Origin: an uncultured Gammaproteobacteria bacterium
GTDB lineage: Bacteria; Pseudomonadota; Gammaproteobacteria; DRLM01
Direction: 5' to 3'
NCBI GenBank assembly: GCA_947259075.1
Contig: CAMYKQ010000019.1
Location: forward strand, 1 to 50,076
DNA: 50,076 nt
The notes below the pieces were generated by a model, which saw only the letters and a list, made by a program, of their open reading frames with translations, was not told where the DNA came from and ran no database searches. Numbering within the stretch: position 1 is the stretch's first letter; every line of letters begins with the position of its first letter. The position numbers and the translations under genes are program-made. Shown one piece after another: positions 8,365 through 15,913 of the stretch.

Positions 8365-9906
8365 ATGCTCACAAGATCACCTCGCGCACCGCTGTTCGCC
8401 GCCCTCGCCGCCCTCGCGCTAGGCGGCTGCGTGGAACAGGCCAATCCGCCCAATACCTCACTCAACACCACACCGGCCAGCGGACAAAGCGACACGGCCG
8501 CCGCCAGCCCCTTGGTGCTGGTCGCCGACACCGCCAACGGCCAAGTGGTGGTGATCCGCCACGCGGGCGACACCGACAACAGCGTCAGTCAAAAACTGGC
8601 GGTGGGCGTGAGCCCCGGCGACATCACCGTCACCGCGCGCGGCCACATCTTCGTCAACGTCACCGGCTCCAATCTCGTGGCGGCACTGGACCCCGAGAAC
8701 GGCCAGCTCAGCTTGAACAGAAACATCGCCGCCGGCACCCGCCCCGTGCACGGCTTCCTCGACCCCGACGGCACGCGGGTGTGGGCGCTGAACGACGGCG
8801 ACGGCACCAGCGGCGCCGACCCCATCCGCTGCGCCGCCAGCGGCAGCGGCTCGGCCACGGTGATTGAAGATAGCAGCGAGACCGGCGATCACGCCGCCCG
8901 CCTCGCCCGCCACGCCGGCGAAGACCACGGCGGCGACACCGCCGGCGGCGATACGGACAGCCCGGCCGCGGACGACATCGCCGCCCTCGCCCACATCTGC
9001 CTCGGCAAGGGCCACAAAAAAGCGGCCTTCAGCGTGCCGAGCGCCGATTTGCCCGCGACCCCGCGCCGCGCCTTCATCAGCAACCTCAAGGACGGCACGG
9101 TATCGGTGGTCGACAACGAACCCGCCTCCGCGACCTATCTCAGCGTGCTCGCCACCATCGATCTCTGCGACGCCAGCAAAGCGGCCTGCGACGGCGACAG
9201 CAGCACCCCCAACGGCGCGGTGCCGCACGGCCTGGCCTTCTCGCCGCTCAGCGGCAAGATCTACAACGCCAACGTCGGTTACGGCACGGTGGCGGTCATC
9301 GACCCGGCCGGCATGCGTATCGAAAAAATCCTCGACATCGGCTTCGCTAACAAAATCCACCTCAGCCCCGGCGGCCGTTTTCTCGTGACCAAGGGCGCCG
9401 ACACCAGCGGCAATCCCAATCACGTGATCGGCAAACTGGCGGTGGTGGACCTGCTCAACGACGCCGTCACCCCCTTCGACCTGAGCGACATCTATCCCGA
9501 CGACTTCGTCTTCACCCCCGACGGCGGCAAACTCTATCTCGCGACGGCCAGCGGCGGCAGCGCCGCGCAAAAGGCCAATCTGAAAAACAATGTCGTGCTG
9601 GTCTACGATCTTTCCACCCCCGGCGCGCCGACGCTGATTAAAGAGATCGCCGTCGGCGCCACCGACGGCGGCCACCGCGCCCTGGCCCTGCACGCCCACG
9701 ACGGCCTGGCCAAACACCTGTTCGTGCCCAACGCGGCGGACGGCACGGTGTCGATAATCAAAATCAGCACGGATGAGGTAGTACAGACCGTGGACGTGGA
9801 CGGCAAGCCCGGCGCCATCAGCGTCTACCTGCCGCCCGTCAGCGCGGCCGCCGACCACGACGCCAGCACCGGCGAACACGCGCATGCTTTATTCGCGCGC
9901 AATTAA
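8365..9906 (+). CDS. His/Asp-rich beta-propeller lipoprotein (YVTN-like repeats)
   Basis: The ATG at 8365 follows GGGAGAGA and opens a lipoprotein signal with lipobox LALGGC. The 513-residue product contains repeated strand patterns of YncE/YVTN-type propellers: PLVLVADTANGQVVVI, RRAFISNLKDGTVSVVDN, GKIYNANVGYGTVAVIDP, and KHLFVPNAADGTVSII. Between two blades is a low-complexity insert rich in His, Asp and Gly (HAARLARHAGEDHGGDTAGG), and the C-terminus is also His-rich. Two Cys pairs (IRCAA/HICLG and DLCDASKAACDG) may form disulfides. The location is probably the periplasmic face of the outer membrane. Metal binding is plausible but unproven. Confidence 0.75.
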   Translation: MLTRSPRAPLFAALAALALGGCVEQANPPNTSLNTTPASGQSDTAAASPLVLVADTANGQVVVIRHAGDTDNSVSQKLAVGVSPGDITVTARGHIFVNVTGSNLVAALDPENGQLSLNRNIAAGTRPVHGFLDPDGTRVWALNDGDGTSGADPIRCAASGSGSATVIEDSSETGDHAARLARHAGEDHGGDTAGGDTDSPAADDIAALAHICLGKGHKKAAFSVPSADLPATPRRAFISNLKDGTVSVVDNEPASATYLSVLATIDLCDASKAACDGDSSTPNGAVPHGLAFSPLSGKIYNANVGYGTVAVIDPAGMRIEKILDIGFANKIHLSPGGRFLVTKGADTSGNPNHVIGKLAVVDLLNDAVTPFDLSDIYPDDFVFTPDGGKLYLATASGGSAAQKANLKNNVVLVYDLSTPGAPTLIKEIAVGATDGGHRALALHAHDGLAKHLFVPNAADGTVSIIKISTDEVVQTVDVDGKPGAISVYLPPVSAAADHDASTGEHAHALFARN

Positions 9907-10411
9907 ATCCGCCTTGCGCCGGTTAACGCCGTCCCTGCTGGGCGGCGTCCTCTTTTTCTCCGCCGCGGCGCAGGCCGCGCAATTCAGCGCGGGCGCGCCA
10001 GCACCGGATTTCACCGCGCCCGCGCTGCAAGGCCCGCCCATCACGCTCGCCGCCCTGCGCGGCAAGCCGGTGCTGCTGGCCTATTGGGCGAGCTGGTGCG
10101 CCCCCTGCCGCAGGGAACTCGACACCCTGCAAAAACTACACACGGCGGGTAATCTGAAATTCGCCATCGTCGCATTGAATCTCGCCGAGACCCGCGAGAC
10201 GGCGCGTGACTATGCGGCGCGACGCGGCTTGTCACTGCCCATCGCACTGGACTTAGAGGGCGACATCGCCGCGGACTACCAGGTGCTCGCCCTGCCCGCC
10301 AGCTTTCTCATCGATGGCGAGGGACGCATCGTCAAACGCTTTTTGGGTGAACTGAGCGCAGAAGATATAAACGCCGCCGTGGCGGCGGCGTTAAAGATCA
10401 CTACGCAATAA
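9884..10411 (+). CDS. TlpA-like thiol-disulfide oxidoreductase
   Basis: A 175-residue exported thioredoxin-fold protein. The N-terminal hydrophobic segment ends near AQAAQF, and the redox motif WCAPC has its cysteines at 72 and 75. The AhpC/TSA-type pattern (GAPAPDFTAPALQG, LPASFLIDGEGRIVKRF) and the cis-Pro (ALPAS) are intact. The ATG lies 23 bases inside the end of the propeller gene, in another frame, which implies translational coupling. It may reduce cysteines in the two upstream envelope proteins or act as a metallochaperone-type reductase; this is inference from position. Confidence 0.85.
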   Translation: MLYSRAIKSALRRLTPSLLGGVLFFSAAAQAAQFSAGAPAPDFTAPALQGPPITLAALRGKPVLLAYWASWCAPCRRELDTLQKLHTAGNLKFAIVALNLAETRETARDYAARRGLSLPIALDLEGDIAADYQVLALPASFLIDGEGRIVKRFLGELSAEDINAAVAAALKITTQ

Positions 10412-10435
10412 ACGCGGTTCAGCACAACGGCAACT

Positions 10436-11104
10436 TCAGGACAACAGCCGCACCACCGCCTCCGCGGCGGCGGCGCTCGATTGCGGGTTTTGCCCCGTCA
10501 CCAGCCTGCCGTCCACCACCACGTTTTCTTGCCAATTGGCGGCGGGCTGCACTAAGGCGCCCAACTCGCGCAGCTTGCTTTCCAACAGAAAGGGCATCAG
10601 CTTATCGAGCTGCGCCTCGCGCTCCTCGGCGTCGGTGAAGGCCGCCAGCTCGCGCCCGCGCACCAGCGGCGCGCCGTCGCGGCCTTTCGCCTCCACCAGC
10701 GCGGCCGGACCGTGACACACCGCGGCCACCACCTTGCCTTCGTCGAGAAAGCGGCTGACCAGGGCCGCTACTTCGTGATTGTGCGGAAAATCGAACATGG
10801 TGCCGTGGCCGCCGGGAAAGAACACCGCATCATATTCGGTGACGTCCATCTCCATCAGGCGTTGACTGTGCTTGAGCGCCTCGTGCGGCCCCTTGACCTC
10901 CAACGCCTCTTGATCCGCCGGCTCGCTGCGCGGGTCCACCGGCACCTTGCCGCCCTTGATGCTGGCCACCGTCACCACATAACCCTCGGCGGTGAAACGC
11001 TCGAAGGGCACGGCGAATTCCTCGAACCACAGACCGGTGGGATGGGCCGCGTCGATACGGCCATAACTGGTGGTCACCATGAGTATGCTTTTGCTTGCGT
11101 CCAT
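10436..11104 (-). CDS. DJ-1/PfpI family protein (type 1 glutamine amidotransferase-like)
   Basis: A 222-residue cytosolic protein of the Hsp31-like branch. The nucleophile-elbow motif AAVCHGPAAL places Cys at 130 and His at 131, and an acidic residue for the triad lies in TGLWFEEF near 28. Motif FFPGGHGTMFDFPHN is characteristic of this branch. Family members act as glutathione-independent glyoxalases, deglycases or chaperones; which applies here cannot be read from sequence. It stands alone, followed by converging tlpA-like gene 24 bases away and preceded by a repeat-rich gap. Confidence 0.88.
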   Translation of the reverse strand: MDASKSILMVTTSYGRIDAAHPTGLWFEEFAVPFERFTAEGYVVTVASIKGGKVPVDPRSEPADQEALEVKGPHEALKHSQRLMEMDVTEYDAVFFPGGHGTMFDFPHNHEVAALVSRFLDEGKVVAAVCHGPAALVEAKGRDGAPLVRGRELAAFTDAEEREAQLDKLMPFLLESKLRELGALVQPAANWQENVVVDGRLVTGQNPQSSAAAAEAVVRLLS

Positions 11105-11230
11105 CGCGGCTCCTTTCGCTGACAGCTCGGCCGGGGTACAACACGGCGGCGGGAAATTACTAGAGCCTATCTCAAAATATGAACGGGATCCAAAATGCCT
11201 CGACGGCTGGCATGGTAAGCAATCCTATTA

Positions 11231-11268
11231 TCTCCCTCTCCCTCAGGGAGAGGGTTGGGGTGAGGGGG
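11231..11268 (+). repeat. REP-like palindromic repeat, copy 1
   Basis: The core CCCTCTCCCT-C-AGGGAGAGGG is a perfect inverted repeat with 10-base arms, followed by a TTGGGGTGAGGGG tail. It lies inside the MITE-like element. Confidence 0.75.
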
Positions 11269-11299
11269 TATATGCATTGTAATGCCTTAATTATTTGAT

Positions 11300-11336
11300 C
11301 CCCTCATCCTGTCCTTCTCCCTGGGGGAGAAGGAAC
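11300..11336 (-). repeat. REP-like palindromic repeat, copy 2 (inverted)
   Basis: Same repeat in the opposite orientation, with arms CCTTCTCCC and GGGAGAAGG and the tail read as CCCCTCATCCTG on the plus strand. Together with copy 1 it makes the MITE interior an imperfect long inverted repeat. Confidence 0.75.
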
Positions 11337-11580
11337 CAAGATTAATCAGCTCGGTGGATCACATGTTATTACGCGTCAAATTTAATTTTGAGATAGGTTT
11401 TAAACACCCAATTAGCAAAGCCACGCTTACCGCGCGGTTCCCGCCCCCTTCAAAGGAGGCGGGACAGGGTGGGGATAGTGTAGTCCACAAATAATGAGCC
11501 TCCCGTCGCGGGGAGACAAGCCGGGCGCGCCCAGCCCGGTGCTACGCTAGCCAGTGCGGTATTTTGTCTTGAATTTAAAC

Positions 11581-11617
11581 TCCCTCATCCTGTCCTTCTC
11601 CCTGAGGGAGAAGGGAC
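11581..11617 (-). repeat. REP-like palindromic repeat, copy 3
   Basis: Nearly identical to copy 2 (CCCTCATCCTGTCCTTCTCC on the plus strand), with perfect 10-base arms CCTTCTCCCT/AGGGAGAAGG. It lies outside the MITE ends, about 180 bases further on, so the repeat is also found independently of the element. Confidence 0.75.
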
Positions 11618-11685
11618 GTCTTGAATATGCAACCGAGATATTCAATCGCCGGGTTAATAAAAACCGACATCTGCGCCACGCGACA

Positions 11686-12663
11686 TTAAGGCGCCGCGCG
11701 GCGCCCGCGAATCTCACGCAAGGTATCGGCGTAGGTCTCGTTCTCCGCGTCCGCCGCCAGCGCGGCGCGGGCGTAGTGCTCCGCCTCAGCCAACTCACCT
11801 TGCCGCGCCAAGACGTGAGCCAAGTTATTCAAGGCCGGCCCATGCGCGGGGGCGATGCTTAGCGCGCGGCGATAGGCCAGAACGGCCGCCGCGTGCTGCC
11901 CCTGCGCATACGCGCTATTCCCCAAGCCGAACCACGCGACAATACTCACGGGCCAGCGCTGGGTGGCGGCCATATAGGCACTGGCGGCGGCGCGCGCAGC
12001 GCCCGCGGTTTCCAAATTGGCGGCCGCGCGCAGATACGCCAGCTCCTCGGCCGTGACCGGCAACTCGGCGGGCGGCAGCACCGCCAGCGCCCAGTAATCA
12101 CCACGGCGCCAGGTGTGTTCAAACGTGGCAAACGATAAGACCTCGCGCGGCTCGCCGCCGGAACGCAGCACGATGCGTTCGCGCGCCAGGTCGAAACCCA
12201 CCACCACCGCATAATGCCAGCGCGGCGCCCAGCTCAACCCTAAATTCTGTAAGACGATGACCGGGTGCCCCGCCGCCACTTCGCGCAGCAGCGCCTCGAA
12301 CTTGGGCGCGAGCACATAGGCGAGGCGGCCGTGACGGCGCGCGGCGGCGAGCAATTCCAGCTGCAAACTGCCTTGGCGTTGCGGCAAATAGACTTGCGGC
12401 ACGATGTCTTCGGGCGTGACCTCCGCGCCGCTCCACACCAGCACGGCGGCCAGCGCCGCCGGGCCGCATTGATGCCGTTCTTGCGGGAAGAATGGCACGG
12501 TATCGAGCTCTACCTTCGGAGATAAATCCGCGGGCGGCGCCGCCCGCCACTGCGTCGATTGCAAGGGCGCCGCGCACGCCGTCAATAAGATCAGCAGCGC
12601 GGCCGCGCCAAAGCGGGCGGCGGCCCGCGGGCCGCGCGCCCGGTTTGCGCGCGCGGAGGTCAC
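11686..12663 (-). CDS. PA2778-type C39-like cysteine peptidase with TPR repeats (lipoprotein)
   Basis: A 325-residue protein. The N-terminus is a long arginine-rich leader and hydrophobic stretch ending in lipobox LLTAC (Cys 30). The papain-like C39 domain has Cys 66 in HQCGPAALAAVL and His 150 in WAPRWHYAVVVGFD. Residues ~205-320 form TPR-like helices (AWFGLGNSAYAQGQHAAAVLAYRRAL, ALNNLAHVLARQGELAEAEHYARAAL). This matches the family named after Pseudomonas aeruginosa PA2778. Its ATG overlaps the stop of the upstream PA2779-type gene by four bases. Substrate and role are unknown. Confidence 0.85.
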   Translation of the reverse strand: MTSARANRARGPRAAARFGAAALLILLTACAAPLQSTQWRAAPPADLSPKVELDTVPFFPQERHQCGPAALAAVLVWSGAEVTPEDIVPQVYLPQRQGSLQLELLAAARRHGRLAYVLAPKFEALLREVAAGHPVIVLQNLGLSWAPRWHYAVVVGFDLARERIVLRSGGEPREVLSFATFEHTWRRGDYWALAVLPPAELPVTAEELAYLRAAANLETAGAARAAASAYMAATQRWPVSIVAWFGLGNSAYAQGQHAAAVLAYRRALSIAPAHGPALNNLAHVLARQGELAEAEHYARAALAADAENETYADTLREIRGRRAAP

Positions 12664-13061
12664 CGCACGGTTTTCTTCACGAAGGGAAAGACATTAGTGA
12701 AACCGAGGATGTCGGTGACCAGCAGCACCAGAAACAAAAATACCGCCACCCCCAGCACATCACCGCCCGCGGGCAGCTCGTGCAGCTTGCCGGCCAGGCT
12801 TTGCAGCTCGGCATCGCTGAGGGCGGCGATGCGCGCCCGCGCCTCGGCGGGATTCACGCCCAAGGCCTGCAATTGCGCGCGCACATCCTCGCGCGCCAAG
12901 GCCTCGAGCAATTGCCCGCGATCCACCGTCCCCTGCTGTTGCGCGATGACCTCGCCCGTGCCCACCATCGCCGCTTGTACCGGCAGGTGAACGCTCAACA
13001 GCGCGAACGCCACTAGCACCACACTGCTCACACCCCGCGTCATGCGCCGCATCAGCTTCAT
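12660..13061 (-). CDS. PA2779-type small membrane protein
   Basis: A 133-residue protein named for its consistent pairing with the C39-like peptidase. The start at 13061 has GGAG eight bases upstream. An N-terminal signal-like segment (SSVVLVAFALLSVHLPVQA) is followed by a soluble helical part (DRGQLLEALAREDVRAQLQALG, LSDAELQSLAGKLHELPAG). A C-terminal transmembrane helix (VLGVAVFLFLVLLVTDILGF) and a basic end (FVKKTVR) complete the layout. The pattern suggests the middle faces the periplasm. It may be the partner or substrate of the peptidase encoded next; this is inference from the overlap. Confidence 0.85.
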   Translation of the reverse strand: MKLMRRMTRGVSSVVLVAFALLSVHLPVQAAMVGTGEVIAQQQGTVDRGQLLEALAREDVRAQLQALGVNPAEARARIAALSDAELQSLAGKLHELPAGGDVLGVAVFLFLVLLVTDILGFTNVFPFVKKTVR

Positions 13062-13261
13062 CGTTTTTTCTCCAATTGAATGTTCGTGCACGCTTGAATG
13101 CAGTAGAAGATAGATAGAATAGGTTCGCGGCAAAGTTTGCCGTTGCCGCACGCGGCCCACGTTAGCGCAAGCCTCACGCCTTGTCCACGCCCGGAGCGGC
13201 GGGCGCCGCATGCTAAAATGCACGGCCCAATCGCGGGTACAGTTGCGGCGGCACGCTCACC

Positions 13262-13558
13262 ATGGACCTCATCAATCTTTTAGGCCTCACCGCCGGTGGA
13301 TTCACCACGGTGTCCTTCCTGCCGCAAGTGCTCAAAACCTGGAAGAGCAAATCGGCGGCGGACATTTCCTCCGGCATGTTCGCGCTGTTCAGCGCCGGGG
13401 TGTTGCTGTGGCTGCTCTACGGCATCGCGCTGGGCGCCGCGCCCATCATCATCGCCAACGCCATCACCTTGGTGCTGGCCCTCGTCATCCTGGTCTTAAA
13501 ATTTCATTATCAGCGGCGCGGCCGCCAATCAGAGGGCACTCATGTCTCAGGCCCGTAG
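13262..13558 (+). CDS. SemiSWEET family sugar transporter
   Basis: A 98-residue protein with three transmembrane helices: residues ~5-22, 40-60 and 65-85. The PQ-loop motif is clear (VSFLPQVLKTWKSKSAADIS). SemiSWEETs dimerise to form bidirectional sugar uniporters; the substrate here is unknown. The 3' end overlaps the 3' end of the converging sulfurtransferase gene by 19 bases. A TAAAAT hexamer at 13213-13218 is a possible -10. No strong ribosome site precedes the ATG. Confidence 0.88.
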   Translation: MDLINLLGLTAGGFTTVSFLPQVLKTWKSKSAADISSGMFALFSAGVLLWLLYGIALGAAPIIIANAITLVLALVILVLKFHYQRRGRQSEGTHVSGP

Positions 13559-14940
13559 AGCCGCGCGTAACAATCATCGCAAATGGTGTGATTCAGTCGC
13601 GGCGGCGCCAGGCCATCGAACAGAGCCAGCCGCGTAACCGCCGCCTCCACTTCCACCCAAGCCGCGCTGCCCAGATCGACCCGTTTACACCAGCCACAGA
13701 TGCGCACCATAAGCTCGCTGTGTTGCACGCTAGGATCAAGCCAATTCACCGGCGGCCGCGCCTCCTGACGCTCCACCCACGCGGTAAACCTCACCCGCCC
13801 TGCGGTAACGGGCTTCAGCTCCAGATTCATGAAGCGGCGCAGCCGCGGGGCATCGCAACGAAATGGCACGCGCACGCTCTCGCCATGCTCGCGCACCCGC
13901 CGCAACAGCGCCTGATAAATCTGTTGCGTCTCGGCATTCGTCACGAACTCCCACAACGAGTGGCCGATCACCTTGCTCGCCGTCAGCGCCGGGCTGGCGT
14001 TCTCCGCGGCGAAGTCCTGCCACGCCTCATTTACGGCGACGATGCAATCCGCCTCATCGAGGAAGTAGACAAATTCCCGCTTGTCCTCCAAGCCATCCAC
14101 CCGTTCTATGGGCCGCGCCGGGTCGCGGATCCATTCGCTCCACGAACCGGCGTAGAGCCGCGCGCCGTGCAGACCGGCGTGCTCCATCGCCAGTAAATTA
14201 TGGCAAGCGGTGACGCCGGAGCCGCACATATGCACCACCTGCCGGGGCCGCGCCCCGCCGAGCAGCGCCAGAAATTGATGCTGGAGTTCACTCGCGGGGA
14301 GGAAACCGCCGCGCTCGTCGAGATTGTGTTGCAAGGGGCGATTACGCGCGCCGGGCACGTGGCCCGCCACCGGGTCGATGGGTTCCACCTCCCCGCGAAA
14401 ACGCTCGGCGGCGCGGGCATCAAGCAACACTACATCCCCCGCCGCCAAGGCTGTTTGTAAAGCCGCGGCATCCATCGCCGCGCCAAGCGCCGCCCGCGGC
14501 GTGAACAAGGCGGCCGTCACGCGCGGGGATTCCGTGCTCAGAGGCCGCCCCTCGCCTTGCCAGCGCGACAGACCGCCGTCGAGCACGGCCACCGCGCCGT
14601 GGCCCAGCCAGCGCAGCAGCCACCACAGCCGCGCGGCGAAGGCGCCGCCCGCATCGTCGTAGACCACGACTTGGCTGCCGGCGGCCACGCCCCACGCACC
14701 CAGCTTCGCGGCGAGCGTCTCCCGCGCCGGCAAGGGATGGCGACCGCTGGCCGGGGTGATGGGTGCGGATAAGTCGCGCTCAAGATGGGCGTAACGCGCG
14801 CCGGGGAGATGGCCCTCGCGGTAAGCGCGTTCGCCCGCGGCGGGATCGGCCAGGGAAAAGCGGCAGTCGATCACCACCCAGCGCGGGTCGTCCAGGCTGG
14901 CCGCGAGGGCCTCCGTCGAGATTAACGTTGCGTGGGTCAT
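13540..14940 (-). CDS. Two-domain sulfurtransferase fused to PAS-like and four-Cys C-terminal domains
   Basis: Residues 1-280 form a complete tandem rhodanese of the SseA/3-mercaptopyruvate sulfurtransferase type: inactive first domain, then active-site loop CGSGVTAC with catalytic Cys 239, ending at YAGSWSEWIRDP. The frame continues for ~186 residues. Residues ~290-390 read as a PAS-like domain (FVYFLDEADCIVAVNEAWQD). Residues 410-460 carry two CxxC pairs (ICGWCKR at 415/418, ICDDCYA at 454/457), a pattern seen after PAS domains in some sensory proteins and likely metal-binding. Mercaptopyruvate sulfurtransferases normally end near residue 280, so this is a true fusion or unusual architecture. 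It converges on the SemiSWEET gene, with a 19-base overlap. Confidence 0.85.
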   Translation of the reverse strand: MTHATLISTEALAASLDDPRWVVIDCRFSLADPAAGERAYREGHLPGARYAHLERDLSAPITPASGRHPLPARETLAAKLGAWGVAAGSQVVVYDDAGGAFAARLWWLLRWLGHGAVAVLDGGLSRWQGEGRPLSTESPRVTAALFTPRAALGAAMDAAALQTALAAGDVVLLDARAAERFRGEVEPIDPVAGHVPGARNRPLQHNLDERGGFLPASELQHQFLALLGGARPRQVVHMCGSGVTACHNLLAMEHAGLHGARLYAGSWSEWIRDPARPIERVDGLEDKREFVYFLDEADCIVAVNEAWQDFAAENASPALTASKVIGHSLWEFVTNAETQQIYQALLRRVREHGESVRVPFRCDAPRLRRFMNLELKPVTAGRVRFTAWVERQEARPPVNWLDPSVQHSELMVRICGWCKRVDLGSAAWVEVEAAVTRLALFDGLAPPRLNHTICDDCYARLYGPET

Positions 14941-15037
14941 CGCTCACCATCCCCCGTGTATGCCGCGCGCCATTTTTCATTGACGCGCCCTTCTGACACA
15001 ATAGCAAACGCGGCAAACGGCCGCTTGGAGTCGCAGC

Positions 15038-15883
15038 GTGAAACTGAGCGTCAACGATTTTCGTCAGTGGGAACACAAGTGCATCACCCTGCTCGGTATG
15101 TCCGGGGTGGGCAAGACCGTCCTGTCCGTGATGCTGCGGGCCCACAACTGGTTCCATTATTCCGGGGATTACCGCATCGGCACCCGTTATCTGGACGAGC
15201 CGATACTCGACAATATCAAACAGCAGGCCATGGCCATCCCCTTCCTGCGCGATCTGCTGCGCTCGGATTCGATTTACATCGTCAATAACATCACCGTGGA
15301 CAATCTCAATCCGGTGTCGAGTTTCCTCGGCAAACTGGGCGACCCGGAAAAGGGCGGCCTGCCGCTCAAGGAATTCAAACGCCGCCAGGCACTGCACCAC
15401 GAGGCGGAAGTCGCGGCGATGAAGGACGTGCCGGAGTTCATCCGCAAGGCCCAGGAGATCTATGGCTATCGCCATTGCGTCAATGACGCCGGCGGCAGCG
15501 TGTGTGAACTCGACGACCCCGAGGTGCTGCGGGTATTGGCCGAGCACAGCTTGATTCTCTACATCAAGGCCACGGAGCAGGACGAGCAGGAATTGATCCG
15601 CCGCGCCGTGAAATATCCCAAACCGCTTTATTACCGCGAAGCCTTCCTCACCGAGCAACTCGCCATTTACATGGGCGAGCGCCAACTCGACTACGTGGCG
15701 ATGATAGACCCCGATGACTTCGTGCGCTGGATGTTCCCGCGCCTGTTTTATTCGCGCATTCCGCGTTACGAGGCCATCGCCCGGCAATACGGCTACACCA
15801 TCACCACCACCGAATTGGCCCAGGTCAAGGACGAGGCGGATTTTCTGCGCCTGGTGGAAAAGGCCGTGGAACAACAAACCTAA
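15038..15883 (+). CDS. P-loop nucleotide-binding protein of unknown function
   Basis: A 281-residue soluble protein with a clear Walker A motif at 20-27 (GMSGVGKT). No other domain is recognised. A hydrophobic strand HSLILYIKATEQDEQEL near 170 resembles the region after a nucleotide-binding core. The remainder is rich in Tyr, Arg and acidic residues. The start is GTG, with GGAG 10 bases upstream. metA follows after 30 bases in the same direction, so co-transcription is likely, but no link to methionine synthesis is visible in the sequence. It could be a kinase-like or GTPase-like protein. Confidence 0.75.
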   Translation: MKLSVNDFRQWEHKCITLLGMSGVGKTVLSVMLRAHNWFHYSGDYRIGTRYLDEPILDNIKQQAMAIPFLRDLLRSDSIYIVNNITVDNLNPVSSFLGKLGDPEKGGLPLKEFKRRQALHHEAEVAAMKDVPEFIRKAQEIYGYRHCVNDAGGSVCELDDPEVLRVLAEHSLILYIKATEQDEQELIRRAVKYPKPLYYREAFLTEQLAIYMGERQLDYVAMIDPDDFVRWMFPRLFYSRIPRYEAIARQYGYTITTTELAQVKDEADFLRLVEKAVEQQT

Positions 15884-15913
15884 TGCCAAGCGGCAAGTAA
15901 CGAGCGTACCCCC

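Larger units (their letters stand above)
11161..11402. mobile_element. MITE-like element with TA flanks
   Basis: The ends share an inverted repeat containing CCTATCTCAAAAT (13 bases, perfect), and both ends abut TA (TA-GAGCCTATCTCAAAAT and ATTTTGAGATAGGTTT-TA). The core is 238 bases with no coding potential. TA at both ends suggests TA-target duplication as in IS630/mariner-type elements; the family is not recognised with certainty. Inside lie two inverted copies of the palindromic repeat described separately. Confidence 0.65.
11105..11685. other. Gene-free, repeat-rich interval
   Basis: No credible gene is seen in these ~580 bases. They hold one MITE-like element (11161-11402) and three copies of a ~37-base palindromic repeat. 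There is also a GC-rich imperfect hairpin near 11445-11470 (CCCGCCCCC facing GGAGGCGGG) and another near 11520-11540 (CCGGGC facing GCCCGG). The latter two could act as terminators or processing sites, but no T-run follows them. Confidence 0.7.

Noticed and set aside
8458-9885. Minus-strand open frame of 475 codons opposite the propeller lipoprotein
   Set aside because: Ala/Gly/Val/Arg-rich shadow; the plus strand has signal peptide, ribosome site and propeller repeats.
11221-11340. CRISPR-like array
   Set aside because: The repeats are palindromic, inverted relative to each other and unevenly spaced, so they are REP-like repeats, not a CRISPR array.
15884-15913. SAM riboswitch before metA
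   Set aside because: Only 30 bases separate the genes, too short for any known SAM aptamer.
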